Part shown: in pieces, positions 15,636 to 23,903 of the stretch | How positions within the stretch are numbered: position 1 is the first letter of the stretch | Layout of the letters: each line of letters starts with the position of its first letter | Assembly: GCA_017625615.1 (NCBI GenBank) | Contig: JAGAKP010000014.1 | Span: forward strand, 1 to 64,000 | DNA from: Clostridia bacterium | GTDB lineage: Bacteria; Bacillota; Clostridia; Oscillospirales; CAG-382 | Reading direction: 5' to 3' | Length of the DNA: 64,000 nt | Position numbers and translations under genes: made by a program | The notes under the pieces: model-generated | The model's database searches: none | Told to the model about the DNA's origin: nothing | The model's input: the letters and a program-made list of their open reading frames with translations, nothing else

Positions 15636-16529
15636 TTAAAGTACCTCTGCCGCCTTCATTACGCCGCGGAGCTTTTCAAGATCCTCACCCTCCATAGGAA
15701 CGAGAGGCAGACGGATCTCGGGCGAGCAAAGTCCGAGAGAGGAGCAAGCCGCCTTAACGGGAATGGGGTTGACGGTGGTAAACATAGCGTCCATAAGAGG
15801 AGCGTATTTACGGCGGAGAAGGTTTGCGGTGGCAAAATCACCCTCCAGAGCCTTGCGGATAAGATCGGAAAACTCTGCGGGAATAACGTTGGAAACGGTG
15901 GAAATTACACCGATGGCACCGCAAGCGATAAGAGGAAGAGCCTGATCGTCGTTACCGGAATAAACGCGCATACTGTCACCGCAGGTGTCCATAAGACGCA
16001 TTATAGCGGAAATATCGCCGCTGGCTTCCTTGGCAGCAACTATATTGGGATGCTCTGCCATAGCCTTATAAGCCTTGAGAGATATGTTCATACCCGTGCG
16101 GGAGGGCACGTTGTAAAGAATAACGGGCTTATCGGAAGCGTCCGCAATAGCGTAATAATGCTTTACAAGTCCTGCCTCGTTGGTCTTGTTATAATAAGGG
16201 GTGACTACCAGCAGACCGTCTGCGCCTGCACGGCAAGCGTCGCGGGAAAGAGAAACCGCATAGTCGGTATCGTTACTGCCGGTGCCCGCAACTATGGGAA
16301 CTCTGCCTGCGGATACGGTTACTGCGTGCTCGATAACACAGCGGTGCTCGTCGTCCTGAAGAGTAGAGCTTTCACCGGTGGTACCGCAGATAATGAGAGC
16401 CTCCACGCCTGCGGCGATCTGGCGTTCTATAAGAGAAGTAAGCGCAAAATAATCTACCTTACCGTCCTTGAAGGGGGTAATAAGCGCCGTACCTGTGCCT
16501 TTGAATATGATTGATTTATTAGTGCTCAT
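15636..16529 (-). CDS. dapA: 4-hydroxy-tetrahydrodipicolinate synthase
   Basis: 297 aa from the ATG at 16529 (GGAG upstream). The longer open frame to 16670 would run back through the promoter. It condenses pyruvate and aspartate semialdehyde, the first committed step to lysine/DAP. TIM-barrel motifs: 'GTGTALITPF', 'LIICGTTGESSTL', 'VTPYYNKTNEAG' (Tyr of the proton relay), 'ILYNVPSRTGMN' (catalytic Tyr) and 'IVAAKEASGDISA' with the Schiff-base Lys. It is the first gene of a seven-gene operon driven by a consensus promoter. Confidence 0.97.
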   Translation of the reverse strand: MSTNKSIIFKGTGTALITPFKDGKVDYFALTSLIERQIAAGVEALIICGTTGESSTLQDDEHRCVIEHAVTVSAGRVPIVAGTGSNDTDYAVSLSRDACRAGADGLLVVTPYYNKTNEAGLVKHYYAIADASDKPVILYNVPSRTGMNISLKAYKAMAEHPNIVAAKEASGDISAIMRLMDTCGDSMRVYSGNDDQALPLIACGAIGVISTVSNVIPAEFSDLIRKALEGDFATANLLRRKYAPLMDAMFTTVNPIPVKAACSSLGLCSPEIRLPLVPMEGEDLEKLRGVMKAAEVL

Positions 16530-16572
16530 AATTATGCTCCAAACTTTATATAAAAATACTTTTGCGTTTATA

Positions 16573-16601
16573 ATTATACCACCGCAAAGCATAAATGTCA
16601 A
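16573..16601 (-). promoter_or_regulatory. Promoter of the dapA operon
   Basis: Perfect consensus on the minus strand: TTGACA (16601-16596), 17 bases, TATAAT (16578-16573). It lies back to back with the plus-strand promoter at 16626; the two -35 boxes are 24 bases apart. Confidence 0.88.
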
Positions 16602-16625
16602 CAAGTGCGGGCATTCCCTTACCCG

Positions 16626-16654
16626 TTGACACGAAGATTTTTTTGATATATAAT
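16626..16654 (+). promoter_or_regulatory. Promoter of the D-2-hydroxyacid dehydrogenase gene
   Basis: Perfect consensus: TTGACA (16626-16631), 17 bases, TATAAT (16649-16654). The AAGGAG ribosome binding site follows at 16673. Confidence 0.88.
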
Positions 16655-16684
16655 CTAACCGACCCAACAAACAAGGAGTACGAA

Positions 16685-17632
16685 ATGAAAATAACTGTTT
16701 TTGATATAGCGTACATTGGAACGGATATTGATCTTTCCCCCATAACGAGCCTCGGCGAATGTGAGGTTTTTGAAGCCACCTCGGCAGACGAGGTGATTCC
16801 GCGCATTGCCGATACGGAGATAGCGGTGCTGAACAAGGTCAAAATGACTGCCGAGGTGCTTGAAAAGGCGCCCAAATTAAAGCTTATATGCGTTTCCGCC
16901 ACGGGATTTGACAGTATCGACCTGGATTACTGCCGTGCGCACGGTATCGGTGTTGCCAACGTGCCTGCATATTCAACCCACAGCGTTGCGGCAGTGACGG
17001 TGGCGACGGTGCTTGATCTGCTTATCCATTTGCGTGAGTATTCGGATTTTGTGGCTGACGGAAGCTATACTTTGTCGGGCGCACCCAACAGACTTACGCC
17101 CGTATTCCACGATCTGTACGGCAAGACCTGGGGAATTATCGGTTACGGAAACATAGGCAAAAAGGTGGCGGAGGTGGCGCGCGCCTTCGGATGCAGGGTA
17201 TTGTATAATAAAAACACCCCCGACGGAACCGACGAATGTGTGGATACAGACACCCTGTGCAGGGAAAGCGATATCATTACCCTTCACTGCCCTCTCAACC
17301 AAGGCACGAGAGGGATAATAAATGAAGACAGAATAGCCCTTATGAAAAAAAGCGTTATTCTCGTTAATTCCGCACGGGGCGCCGTTTGTGACGAAAAAGC
17401 GGTGGCGGATGCGGTAAGGAACGGAAATATTGCCGCCTTCGGCTGTGACGTGTATTCAAGTGAGCCTTTTCCCATTTCCCATCCCTTTAATGATATTAAG
17501 TCCCTGCCCAACGTATGCCTTACTCCCCATATCGCATGGGCGTCTTACGAAGCAAGAGTAAGGGTAGTAAACGAAATGGCTGAAAATATAAAAGCATTTA
17601 TGCAAGGAACAAAAAGAAACAGAGTTGAATAA
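16685..17632 (+). CDS. D-2-hydroxyacid dehydrogenase (NAD-dependent, phosphoglycerate/glycerate dehydrogenase-like)
   Basis: 315 aa from ATG 16685, 7 nt after AAGGAG. The extension to 16595 would cross the promoter. Rossmann dinucleotide-binding motif 'KTWGIIGYGNIGKKVAEVARAFG'. The three catalytic residues lie in 'LVNSARGAVCDEKAV' (Arg), a downstream Glu ('DVYSSEPF') and 'LTPHIAWAS' (His). 'DSIDLDYCRAHGIGVANVPAYST' is the substrate-site strand. The exact 2-oxoacid is unknown: hydroxypyruvate, glycerate and lactate are all possible. It stands alone, divergent from dapA, and ends at a strong terminator. Confidence 0.92.
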   Translation: MKITVFDIAYIGTDIDLSPITSLGECEVFEATSADEVIPRIADTEIAVLNKVKMTAEVLEKAPKLKLICVSATGFDSIDLDYCRAHGIGVANVPAYSTHSVAAVTVATVLDLLIHLREYSDFVADGSYTLSGAPNRLTPVFHDLYGKTWGIIGYGNIGKKVAEVARAFGCRVLYNKNTPDGTDECVDTDTLCRESDIITLHCPLNQGTRGIINEDRIALMKKSVILVNSARGAVCDEKAVADAVRNGNIAAFGCDVYSSEPFPISHPFNDIKSLPNVCLTPHIAWASYEARVRVVNEMAENIKAFMQGTKRNRVE

Positions 17633-17639
17633 AAATATA

Positions 17640-17673
17640 CCCCAAGAAACCAACAGTTTCTTGGGGCTTTTTC
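17640..17673 (+). terminator. Terminator of the hydroxyacid dehydrogenase gene
   Basis: An 11-bp stem CCCCAAGAAAC/GTTTCTTGGGG (17640-17650, 17656-17666) with a 5-base loop, followed by CTTTTTC. Confidence 0.88.
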
Positions 17674-17694
17674 GTAATACGTTTTGTATGTTGC

Positions 17695-17719
17695 GGGCGA
17701 TTCGTGAATCGCCCCTACG
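17695..17719. repeat. Dispersed 25-bp palindromic repeat, copy 1
   Basis: A 25-base unit starting GGGCGATTCGTG and ending CCCCTACG. It contains a near-perfect stem GGGCGATT/AATCGCCC. It is identical to the copy at 22224-22248 and in the same orientation. Both copies sit just after terminators in intergenic DNA. Directly after copy 1, CTTTTGTGGGG occurs twice (17732, 17749). Confidence 0.85.
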
Positions 17720-17764
17720 CAATCAAAAAAACTTTTGTGGGGGTAAACCTTTTGTGGGGTATCT

Positions 17765-18511
17765 TTAAAATTTGCCGCCTCTGCCGCCGTGGGAGCGTCC
17801 GCCGCCTCCGCCTCCGCTGCTGCCGCTTGAAATGGGCACGCGGGTAACGGTGGAATTGACGAACACGTCATTACTTTCCTTAATATCCAGACTTCCCTTT
17901 ATGATATACTCGTTGGCGTTGGTCTGAAGGACTGCGGTGTTCATTTTGCGTTTTTCTATAAACACGATAAGAAGTGCTATCAAAAATGCGACGGGAACCA
18001 CCACGCACATTGACAAAGCAAAGCCCATAACGAAATCCATAGCAGTGGGAACGTAAGGCCCCTCTGCCACGTAGCCCTCGCAAAGAGAAACGAAGGAGTG
18101 CATTGCGCCGTAATAATCGTCGTTACCAAGCTGACCGCTTATCTGATCGAAGATATCGTCAAGGCGGTCGTCGGAAAGAGTTTCCATACAGCTTCCCGAG
18201 GTGCACATATACCAATCTCTGTCATAAACGGAGATATAGAAAATAATTCCGTCGGGGGCGTAACCGCCGTTATCGTAATAATTTTCCACATACTCACGGA
18301 TATCCGAAACGTAGGTGTCCTCAAGAAGCAAAACTATATCCACACCGTAGGTTTCGTATACGGAATCTATCATTTCGCCAAGACGCGCTTCCTCCGTATC
18401 CGTAAGCAGGTCTACTTTGTCGATAACCTTTTCGCGGGACGCAAAGGCGTTTACCCCAAAGAGAGAGCAAAGAAGAATGACGGTTATAAATATAACTGTT
18501 ACTTTTTTCAT
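17765..18511 (-). CDS. TPM-domain membrane protein with Gly/Ser-rich tail
   Basis: 248 aa. Signal peptide or anchor at residues 1-24 (ending AFASREK), then a TPM domain at about 27-150: 'VIDKVDLLTDTEEARLGEMIDSVYETYGVDIVLLLED', 'YAPDGIIFYISVYDRDWYMCTSG'. A hydrophobic helix follows at about 160-185, then a basic cytosolic segment and a tail 'SSGSSGGGGGGRSHGGRGG'. TPM domains were first described in plant PSII repair protein TLP18.3 as acid phosphatase-like; the bacterial role is mostly unknown. It starts 9 nt after the zinc-ribbon protein gene stop, so the two are one operon. They probably act together at the membrane. Confidence 0.85.
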   Translation of the reverse strand: MKKVTVIFITVILLCSLFGVNAFASREKVIDKVDLLTDTEEARLGEMIDSVYETYGVDIVLLLEDTYVSDIREYVENYYDNGGYAPDGIIFYISVYDRDWYMCTSGSCMETLSDDRLDDIFDQISGQLGNDDYYGAMHSFVSLCEGYVAEGPYVPTAMDFVMGFALSMCVVVPVAFLIALLIVFIEKRKMNTAVLQTNANEYIIKGSLDIKESNDVFVNSTVTRVPISSGSSGGGGGGRSHGGRGGKF

Positions 18512-18520
18512 ACCGCCACC

Positions 18521-19582
18521 TCACAGAAACAATGCTATTACCGCACCGATGGCGGTAAATATGCCCGTAAACATTGCCACGCGCTTCCAGAACTTGCCTT
18601 TATCCACGGGAAGGTCGCCTACCATTTTGCCCGTCTGACCGTTCATTGCGAAGGTGTATATATTGCCCTTCCACTTGGTGTTGAGCATCCATACGGGAAG
18701 AAGGGCGAAGTGAACGTCGCCGTTGCTTATATCTATATCTCCATTTGCGCGGCTTACGGTAGAATAGCCGTGGACCGTATCGCGGAAGCTTTCCTCCACC
18801 GACGCCCTGGCGCGCTGAGCGACTCTTTCAAGGACGTCCTCGGAGGGAACGTCGTATCTGTCGGCAACGTAGCCCGAAAGGTACTGATTTGAATAGGGTA
18901 TCATTTCCGAATAATCGTAGGGCTCTATGGATTCGGTATGGATCCCCTCCAGCTTGGTGGTGCCGTCCTCGGGGATATTGTCAAAGGCAACCGTGCCCGC
19001 GCGTATTACATTAAAATGGTCGGTACGGGTGGTTAGATATTTTCCGTCGCTGAAGGTATTTACACGGGTGGCGTTATAGGTCACGGTGCCCGATGCGACG
19101 CAATCGCATATCCAATAAGGCACGTACATTCCCGTTACCTTTTTAACGCGGTTATCCTTGGTAAAAGCATCGGGAAGGAGCTTTTTGCCCTTATACAGCT
19201 TTTCAAGAGCGGCAACGGCTTCCTCCTTGGTGACCTTGAAGGGGATGACGAAATCCGGCTTGAATTCGCCGTTGAGCCGCTGTGTAATTACCGTAGGGTT
19301 TCCGCAGAAGGGGCATTCGGTAGCGGCAGTGGTATCGTCACCCACTATCTCGCCGCCGCAGGAGGGACAGGAAAAGGACACGTAGCCGTCCTCGTGCACG
19401 TGCTCCTCGGGCGCTTCCGCGTTTTCACCCTCGTTATAGGCTTTTCCGCGGGTATCGTTGTTTTCCTTTACCTGCTCAACCGAAAAATGGCTGAGGCAGT
19501 AATCGCATTTCATATCTCCGCTTTTTGGGTCAAAGACCAGATAAGCGTTACAGTTCGGACATCTGTATTCCAACGTTTCCAA
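18521..19582 (-). CDS. Zinc-ribbon membrane protein (TFIIB-type ribbon plus C-terminal helix)
   Basis: 353 aa. It starts TTG at 19582, about 8 nt after GGAGGTG. The first ribbon is 'YRCPNCNAYLVFDPKSGDMKCDYC' (residues 7-30). A second is 'FSCPSCGGEIVGDDTTAATECPFCG', around residues 70-95. Then comes a roughly 200-residue domain with 'GMYVPYWICDC' and repeated NTKW/TTRT aromatic segments, and a C-terminal transmembrane helix 'VAMFTGIFTAIGAVIALFL'. This layout is common in clostridial 'TFIIB-type zinc ribbon-containing proteins' next to TPM genes. No enzymatic function is known to me. Confidence 0.85.
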   Translation of the reverse strand: METLEYRCPNCNAYLVFDPKSGDMKCDYCLSHFSVEQVKENNDTRGKAYNEGENAEAPEEHVHEDGYVSFSCPSCGGEIVGDDTTAATECPFCGNPTVITQRLNGEFKPDFVIPFKVTKEEAVAALEKLYKGKKLLPDAFTKDNRVKKVTGMYVPYWICDCVASGTVTYNATRVNTFSDGKYLTTRTDHFNVIRAGTVAFDNIPEDGTTKLEGIHTESIEPYDYSEMIPYSNQYLSGYVADRYDVPSEDVLERVAQRARASVEESFRDTVHGYSTVSRANGDIDISNGDVHFALLPVWMLNTKWKGNIYTFAMNGQTGKMVGDLPVDKGKFWKRVAMFTGIFTAIGAVIALFL

Positions 19583-19612
19583 AAATATCCACCTCCGTGG
19601 TAATATATATTT

Positions 19613-19641
19613 ATTTTACCACAACGAAAACCCAATGTAAA
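19613..19641 (-). promoter_or_regulatory. Promoter of the zinc-ribbon/TPM operon
   Basis: Minus strand TTTACA (19641-19636), 17 bases, TAAAAT (19618-19613). The -35 overlaps the left arm of the neighbouring terminator hairpin. Confidence 0.6.
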
Positions 19642-19672
19642 GAAAGGGACGCAAAAAAGCGCCCCTTTCTTT
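19639..19672 (-). terminator. Terminator of the sigma/anti-sigma pair
   Basis: Fourteen-base arms at 19639-19652 and 19659-19672 (AAAGAAAGGGACGC / GCGCCCCTTTCTTT) with one mismatch and an A6 loop. The right arm touches the stop codon of the upstream gene. The T run after it on the minus strand is weak. Confidence 0.65.
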
Positions 19673-20496
19673 TATGGAAATATTAAATTTTCCAGAATTA
19701 CCTTGACTTGCTTCCAATCGTCGGTGTATAAATAAAAGGTATACTGAGTATCGTTGTAAACGGTATACAGCTTATATCCCGTAATTCCGTCACTGCTGCG
19801 CATTACGGTGTAAACGTAGTCCAGCGTGACGGTGCCGTAATCGGCGGTGAATTTATATCCCATAGGCATATAACTGTCCTTTGCGGGAGATGCGAATATC
19901 TGCCAATATTCCCCAACCGAATTTTCAAGTAAAAGAGTATATACTCTGCCGTCCTGATGCGGGCGTTTAATTACCTTTTTGGGCAAAACACCGTCGGGCA
20001 GTGCGGCGGGATACACGTAGCCCGAAAGCTCCTTTTCAAAAAGACGCGAATATACGTATCTTTGGGCTTTTACGCTGTTTTTGTTGGGATCGTACTCCTC
20101 GTAAACCACCGTATGCTCGGAGGTGATGATGACGTGAAGCTCCTCCACTATATCTATTCCGAAGGCGGACGCGGTGCCGAAGCACATTACCGCCGCCATG
20201 ACCGCAGTAATTGCCGCCACCAGCAGACGGCGGAGAAGACTTCTGCCGTTTATTTTGGAAAAGGTAAGCTTTTTATAGGTTTTTTCTATTATTTTATCCG
20301 CGTCTGCGGGAACGGGGAAATCCTTTCCGCATTCCTCAAGGACACCCTCGTCAACGGTAGCGCCTTCTTCAATAAGGCCGCAGAGATAGTCGAACAAAAG
20401 GTGTTTTTCTTCGGCGGTAATATCCTGCAAGGAAATATCGCCCTGCAAAATGGAGTTATACAGTATGTCTGCTTTCACGTTTTTCAACCCCTTCAC
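19672..20496 (-). CDS. Putative anti-sigma factor, single-pass membrane protein
   Basis: 274 aa. The cytosolic N-terminus of about 95 residues is helical and charged ('ILYNSILQGDISLQDITAEEKHLLFDYLCGLIEEG'). Then comes one transmembrane helix (LLVAAITAVMAAVMCFGTASAFG, about residues 91-113) and an outer domain of about 160 residues with many Tyr, ending 'KQVKVILENLIF'. That topology, plus its place directly after a sigma factor gene, points to a membrane anti-sigma factor; the outer part resembles DUF4367-type domains (inferred). The start is GTG at 20496 with no clear ribosome binding site. GTG at 20478, preceded by AAGGGG, is a good alternative. Confidence 0.65.
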   Translation of the reverse strand: MKGLKNVKADILYNSILQGDISLQDITAEEKHLLFDYLCGLIEEGATVDEGVLEECGKDFPVPADADKIIEKTYKKLTFSKINGRSLLRRLLVAAITAVMAAVMCFGTASAFGIDIVEELHVIITSEHTVVYEEYDPNKNSVKAQRYVYSRLFEKELSGYVYPAALPDGVLPKKVIKRPHQDGRVYTLLLENSVGEYWQIFASPAKDSYMPMGYKFTADYGTVTLDYVYTVMRSSDGITGYKLYTVYNDTQYTFYLYTDDWKQVKVILENLIFP

Positions 20497-20532
20497 TTTA
20501 AAAATACCCGTTTTGCCCTTAACGGAGAAAAG

Positions 20533-21081
20533 CTAAATTTTACCCGAATAAACCTTATCGGTTATCTTTTTTCTAATATAATACACGGTAAACCTGACCG
20601 CATCCTCGGTCTTGCCCAATTTCTCGCCTATTTCGCGGTTGGAAAGACCTTTGTCAAAGCGGAGGTGAAGTATTTCCCGCTCGTTTTTGTTAAGCTCCGA
20701 AATAAGCCTTTCGCGCACACGGGCGTTTTTCCACTGACACCACAAAATATCGTCGGGCACGGTATCCTCGGGAGAAGGTCCGCCCGAAAGTGTGTCTGCC
20801 ATTTCGTCGGTAATGGGAATGCTTCTTTTGGTGGAAGCGCCCACCGAGCGGATATGCTTTAAGCAAATAAACCTTGCGGTGAGGAACAGCCACGCGCGCG
20901 GATTTTCGTGTTCCATAACCTTTTCTACGCAGAGGCAAAGGGTTAAAAACAGATTGCCGAGGCAATCCTCTACCCCGTCGGGATCTACACCGCGCAAAAG
21001 CTCGTACATCCGCTTTGCAACGAGCTTGTAATTTTCTTTATATAACGCTTCCGCAAAAGCGCGTTGCTTATCTGTGAGCAC
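20533..21081 (-). CDS. Sigma-70 family (ECF-like) RNA polymerase sigma factor
   Basis: 182 aa. Region 2 spans about residues 10-85: 'LYKENYKLVAKRMYELLRG...VEDCLGNLFLTLCLCVEKV', 'NPRAWLFLTARFICLKHIR'. Region 4 spans about 125-175: 'LNKNEREILHLRFDKGLSNREIGEKLGKTEDAVRFTVYYIRKKI', a clear helix-turn-helix. There is no region 3, as in ECF sigmas. GTG start at 21081 with GAGGAGG 7-8 nt upstream. The gene downstream looks like its anti-sigma factor. A secreted protein gene starts divergently at 21236 and could be a target. Confidence 0.85.
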   Translation of the reverse strand: MLTDKQRAFAEALYKENYKLVAKRMYELLRGVDPDGVEDCLGNLFLTLCLCVEKVMEHENPRAWLFLTARFICLKHIRSVGASTKRSIPITDEMADTLSGGPSPEDTVPDDILWCQWKNARVRERLISELNKNEREILHLRFDKGLSNREIGEKLGKTEDAVRFTVYYIRKKITDKVYSGKI

Positions 21082-21127
21082 GGCGCATCCCTCCTCTGAA
21101 TATATTTATACCACAAAATAAGGGTTT

Positions 21128-21162
21128 GAAGAAAAGAAAAATAAATATTTTTTATTTTCTTC
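21128..21162. repeat. AT-rich imperfect palindrome between sigma gene and secreted-protein gene
   Basis: GAAGAAAA (21128-21135) and TTTTCTTC (21155-21162) are exact inverted arms around an A/T-only centre that is itself nearly symmetrical. It lies in the 154-bp divergent region and could be an operator or a curved promoter element. No consensus -35/-10 pair could be placed for either gene. Confidence 0.5.
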
Positions 21163-21235
21163 GCACTGCACGCTATGGGTATTTAATTAACAGAGAGCCG
21201 AAAAGGCAAGCATTTTTTAAAGGAGGAAAGAAAAA

Positions 21236-22135
21236 ATGAAAAGATCGTTACGAATAGCTTCGGTCATCGTGCTGGCGGCAATACTTGCATTGACCTGCTC
21301 CGTGGCTGTTGCTTATGCGGCAGACGAGATATCCGACGTAGCGGAGGAATCGGCTGCGACAACCGAAAACGCCGCCGCTGTGGCAGGCGCTATTCCCGAT
21401 GAGGCACCTACCCTTCCCGAAGCGGGAATCGTTGCCGACGAGGAAACGGTTATCACCGCTACCGACCACCTGTACAAGCAGGAAAAGCTTTTGCTGGTTA
21501 CCGCAGAAAACCTTGCTGACACCGTATACAGCGTTGACCTTACCGTTACCTATTACGGAGAAACGGGCGAGGTGATCGGCACCGAAACACAGAGCTACGA
21601 CCAGCTCGAAAAGGGATTTCCCAAAAACTTTATATTCCGTCCCGGTTATGATTTCGCGGATTACCTACTCACTATCGAAAAGACCGCATTTGAAGGCGAA
21701 ACATGGAGAAACGACCTTATAGGTGAGTTTGGATTTACTTACTGGGATCCCGACGATATGGGAAGTGAAGACGAGATATGGCACGGACTTCCTCATATGG
21801 AGCTTAAGAACCGCACCGATAAGACACGTATAATGAAGGACGTATCCACCGTTATTTTTGATGAAAACGGCGAAGTGTATATGGTCCTTGACAGAAAGTG
21901 CGAATGCTGGATAGACACCGGTATGGAAAGCAATTATAAGCATTATCCCGTAACCGTTGACGTTTCTCCCGATATGATACACTGGGAAGACAGCACCTAC
22001 GTACGCCCCATGGACGGTTGGATATGCCCTGCTCCCAAGTTTACCTATTTCACTGCATTCGGTGTTATTAAGCCCGAAGAAAGCGAAACCTACGAATTCG
22101 TTGTTCAAAACGGTTATTATACCCCCGGCGAATAA
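21236..22135 (+). CDS. Secreted hypothetical protein
   Basis: 299 aa. Signal peptide at residues 1-29 ending AVAYAADE (Ala-x-Ala type). A low-complexity Ala/Glu/Pro segment follows to about residue 70, then a beta-rich region with no domain I recognise ('LVTAENLADTVYSVDLTVTYYG', 'FGFTYWDPDDMGSEDEIWHG', 'DRKCECWIDTG', 'DGWICPAPKFTYF'). Three cysteines lie in CECW and WICP. The DLTVTYYG part recalls FxLYD-like or Ig-like extracellular domains, but this is weak. It has a strong AAAGGAGGAAAG ribosome binding site. It is divergent from the sigma gene and ends before a strong terminator. Confidence 0.7.
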   Translation: MKRSLRIASVIVLAAILALTCSVAVAYAADEISDVAEESAATTENAAAVAGAIPDEAPTLPEAGIVADEETVITATDHLYKQEKLLLVTAENLADTVYSVDLTVTYYGETGEVIGTETQSYDQLEKGFPKNFIFRPGYDFADYLLTIEKTAFEGETWRNDLIGEFGFTYWDPDDMGSEDEIWHGLPHMELKNRTDKTRIMKDVSTVIFDENGEVYMVLDRKCECWIDTGMESNYKHYPVTVDVSPDMIHWEDSTYVRPMDGWICPAPKFTYFTAFGVIKPEESETYEFVVQNGYYTPGE

Positions 22136-22184
22136 AACGCTGTTTTTACTTCCTTTTTGAATTACAAATCCCTGCAAGCAAAAG

Positions 22185-22214
22185 GACCGTTGCAAAACGC
22201 AACGGTCTTTTTGT
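22185..22214 (+). terminator. Terminator of the secreted-protein gene
   Basis: A 9-bp stem GACCGTTGC/GCAACGGTC (22185-22193, 22199-22207), loop AAAAC, then TTTTTGTTT. Confidence 0.88.
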
Positions 22215-22223
22215 TTATGAAAC

Positions 22224-22248
22224 GGGCGATTCGTGAATCGCCCCTACG
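22224..22248. repeat. Dispersed 25-bp palindromic repeat, copy 2
   Basis: Identical to the copy at 17695-17719 over all 25 bases (GGGCGATTCGTG...CCCCTACG). It sits 10 bases beyond a terminator. Confidence 0.85.
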
Positions 22249-22261
22249 GTACCCAAATAGC

Positions 22262-22434
22262 CAAAAGTTTGACGAAACCACCGTCTGTAAAACCAAAAGT
22301 CTGATTGAACAGGGGGCTGGATAAACAGATGCAGAATGAATTTTCAGGCGTGTGGAGCTGTAGAAATCTACTGCCCACCGACTGAAAATTTATAGAAACG
22401 CAAAATAAAAAGAAATCTGTTTTTACAGATTTCT
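22262..22434. other. Structured non-coding block of unknown function
   Basis: This is part of a 406-bp gene-free stretch (22136-22541). CCAAAAGT occurs twice (22261-22268, 22293-22300). A 52-nt hairpin at 22339-22390 has an outer stem AATTTTCAG/CTGAAAATT. Inside it come GTGG/CCAC (22352-22355, 22375-22378), GC/GC and a tip stem GTAGA/TCTAC (22360-22364, 22367-22371), all nested. That is more order than chance or a simple terminator would give. No reading frame of note crosses it. It could be the remnant of a small mobile element or an RNA; nothing in the sequence decides. Confidence 0.6.
22402..22434 (-). terminator. Second terminator hairpin downstream of gdhA
   Basis: A perfect 10-bp stem AGAAATCTGT/ACAGATTTCT (22411-22420, 22425-22434) with TTTT loop. 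On the minus strand it is followed by TTTTTATTTTG. Confidence 0.75.
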
Positions 22435-22447
22435 ACCCATAATGAAA

Positions 22448-22485
22448 GCAAAAATGCGAGAGATAAGATAAAATCTCTCGCATTT
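22448..22485 (-). terminator. Terminator of gdhA
   Basis: A 13-bp perfect stem AAATGCGAGAGAT/ATCTCTCGCATTT (22452-22464, 22473-22485), followed on the minus strand by TTTGCTTT. It lies about 57 bases past the gdhA stop and forms a tandem with the next hairpin. Confidence 0.85.
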
Positions 22486-22541
22486 GTAATTACGTATCAA
22501 AATCTTTTGCGTTTCGATCTGCGCTGTTTAGCAAGTCCCCA

Positions 22542-23903
<1,362 letters not shown>

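Noticed and set aside
17725..17762. A terminator for the TPM gene
   Set aside because: The repeated CTTTTGTGGGG segments are direct, not inverted, repeats and do not fold.
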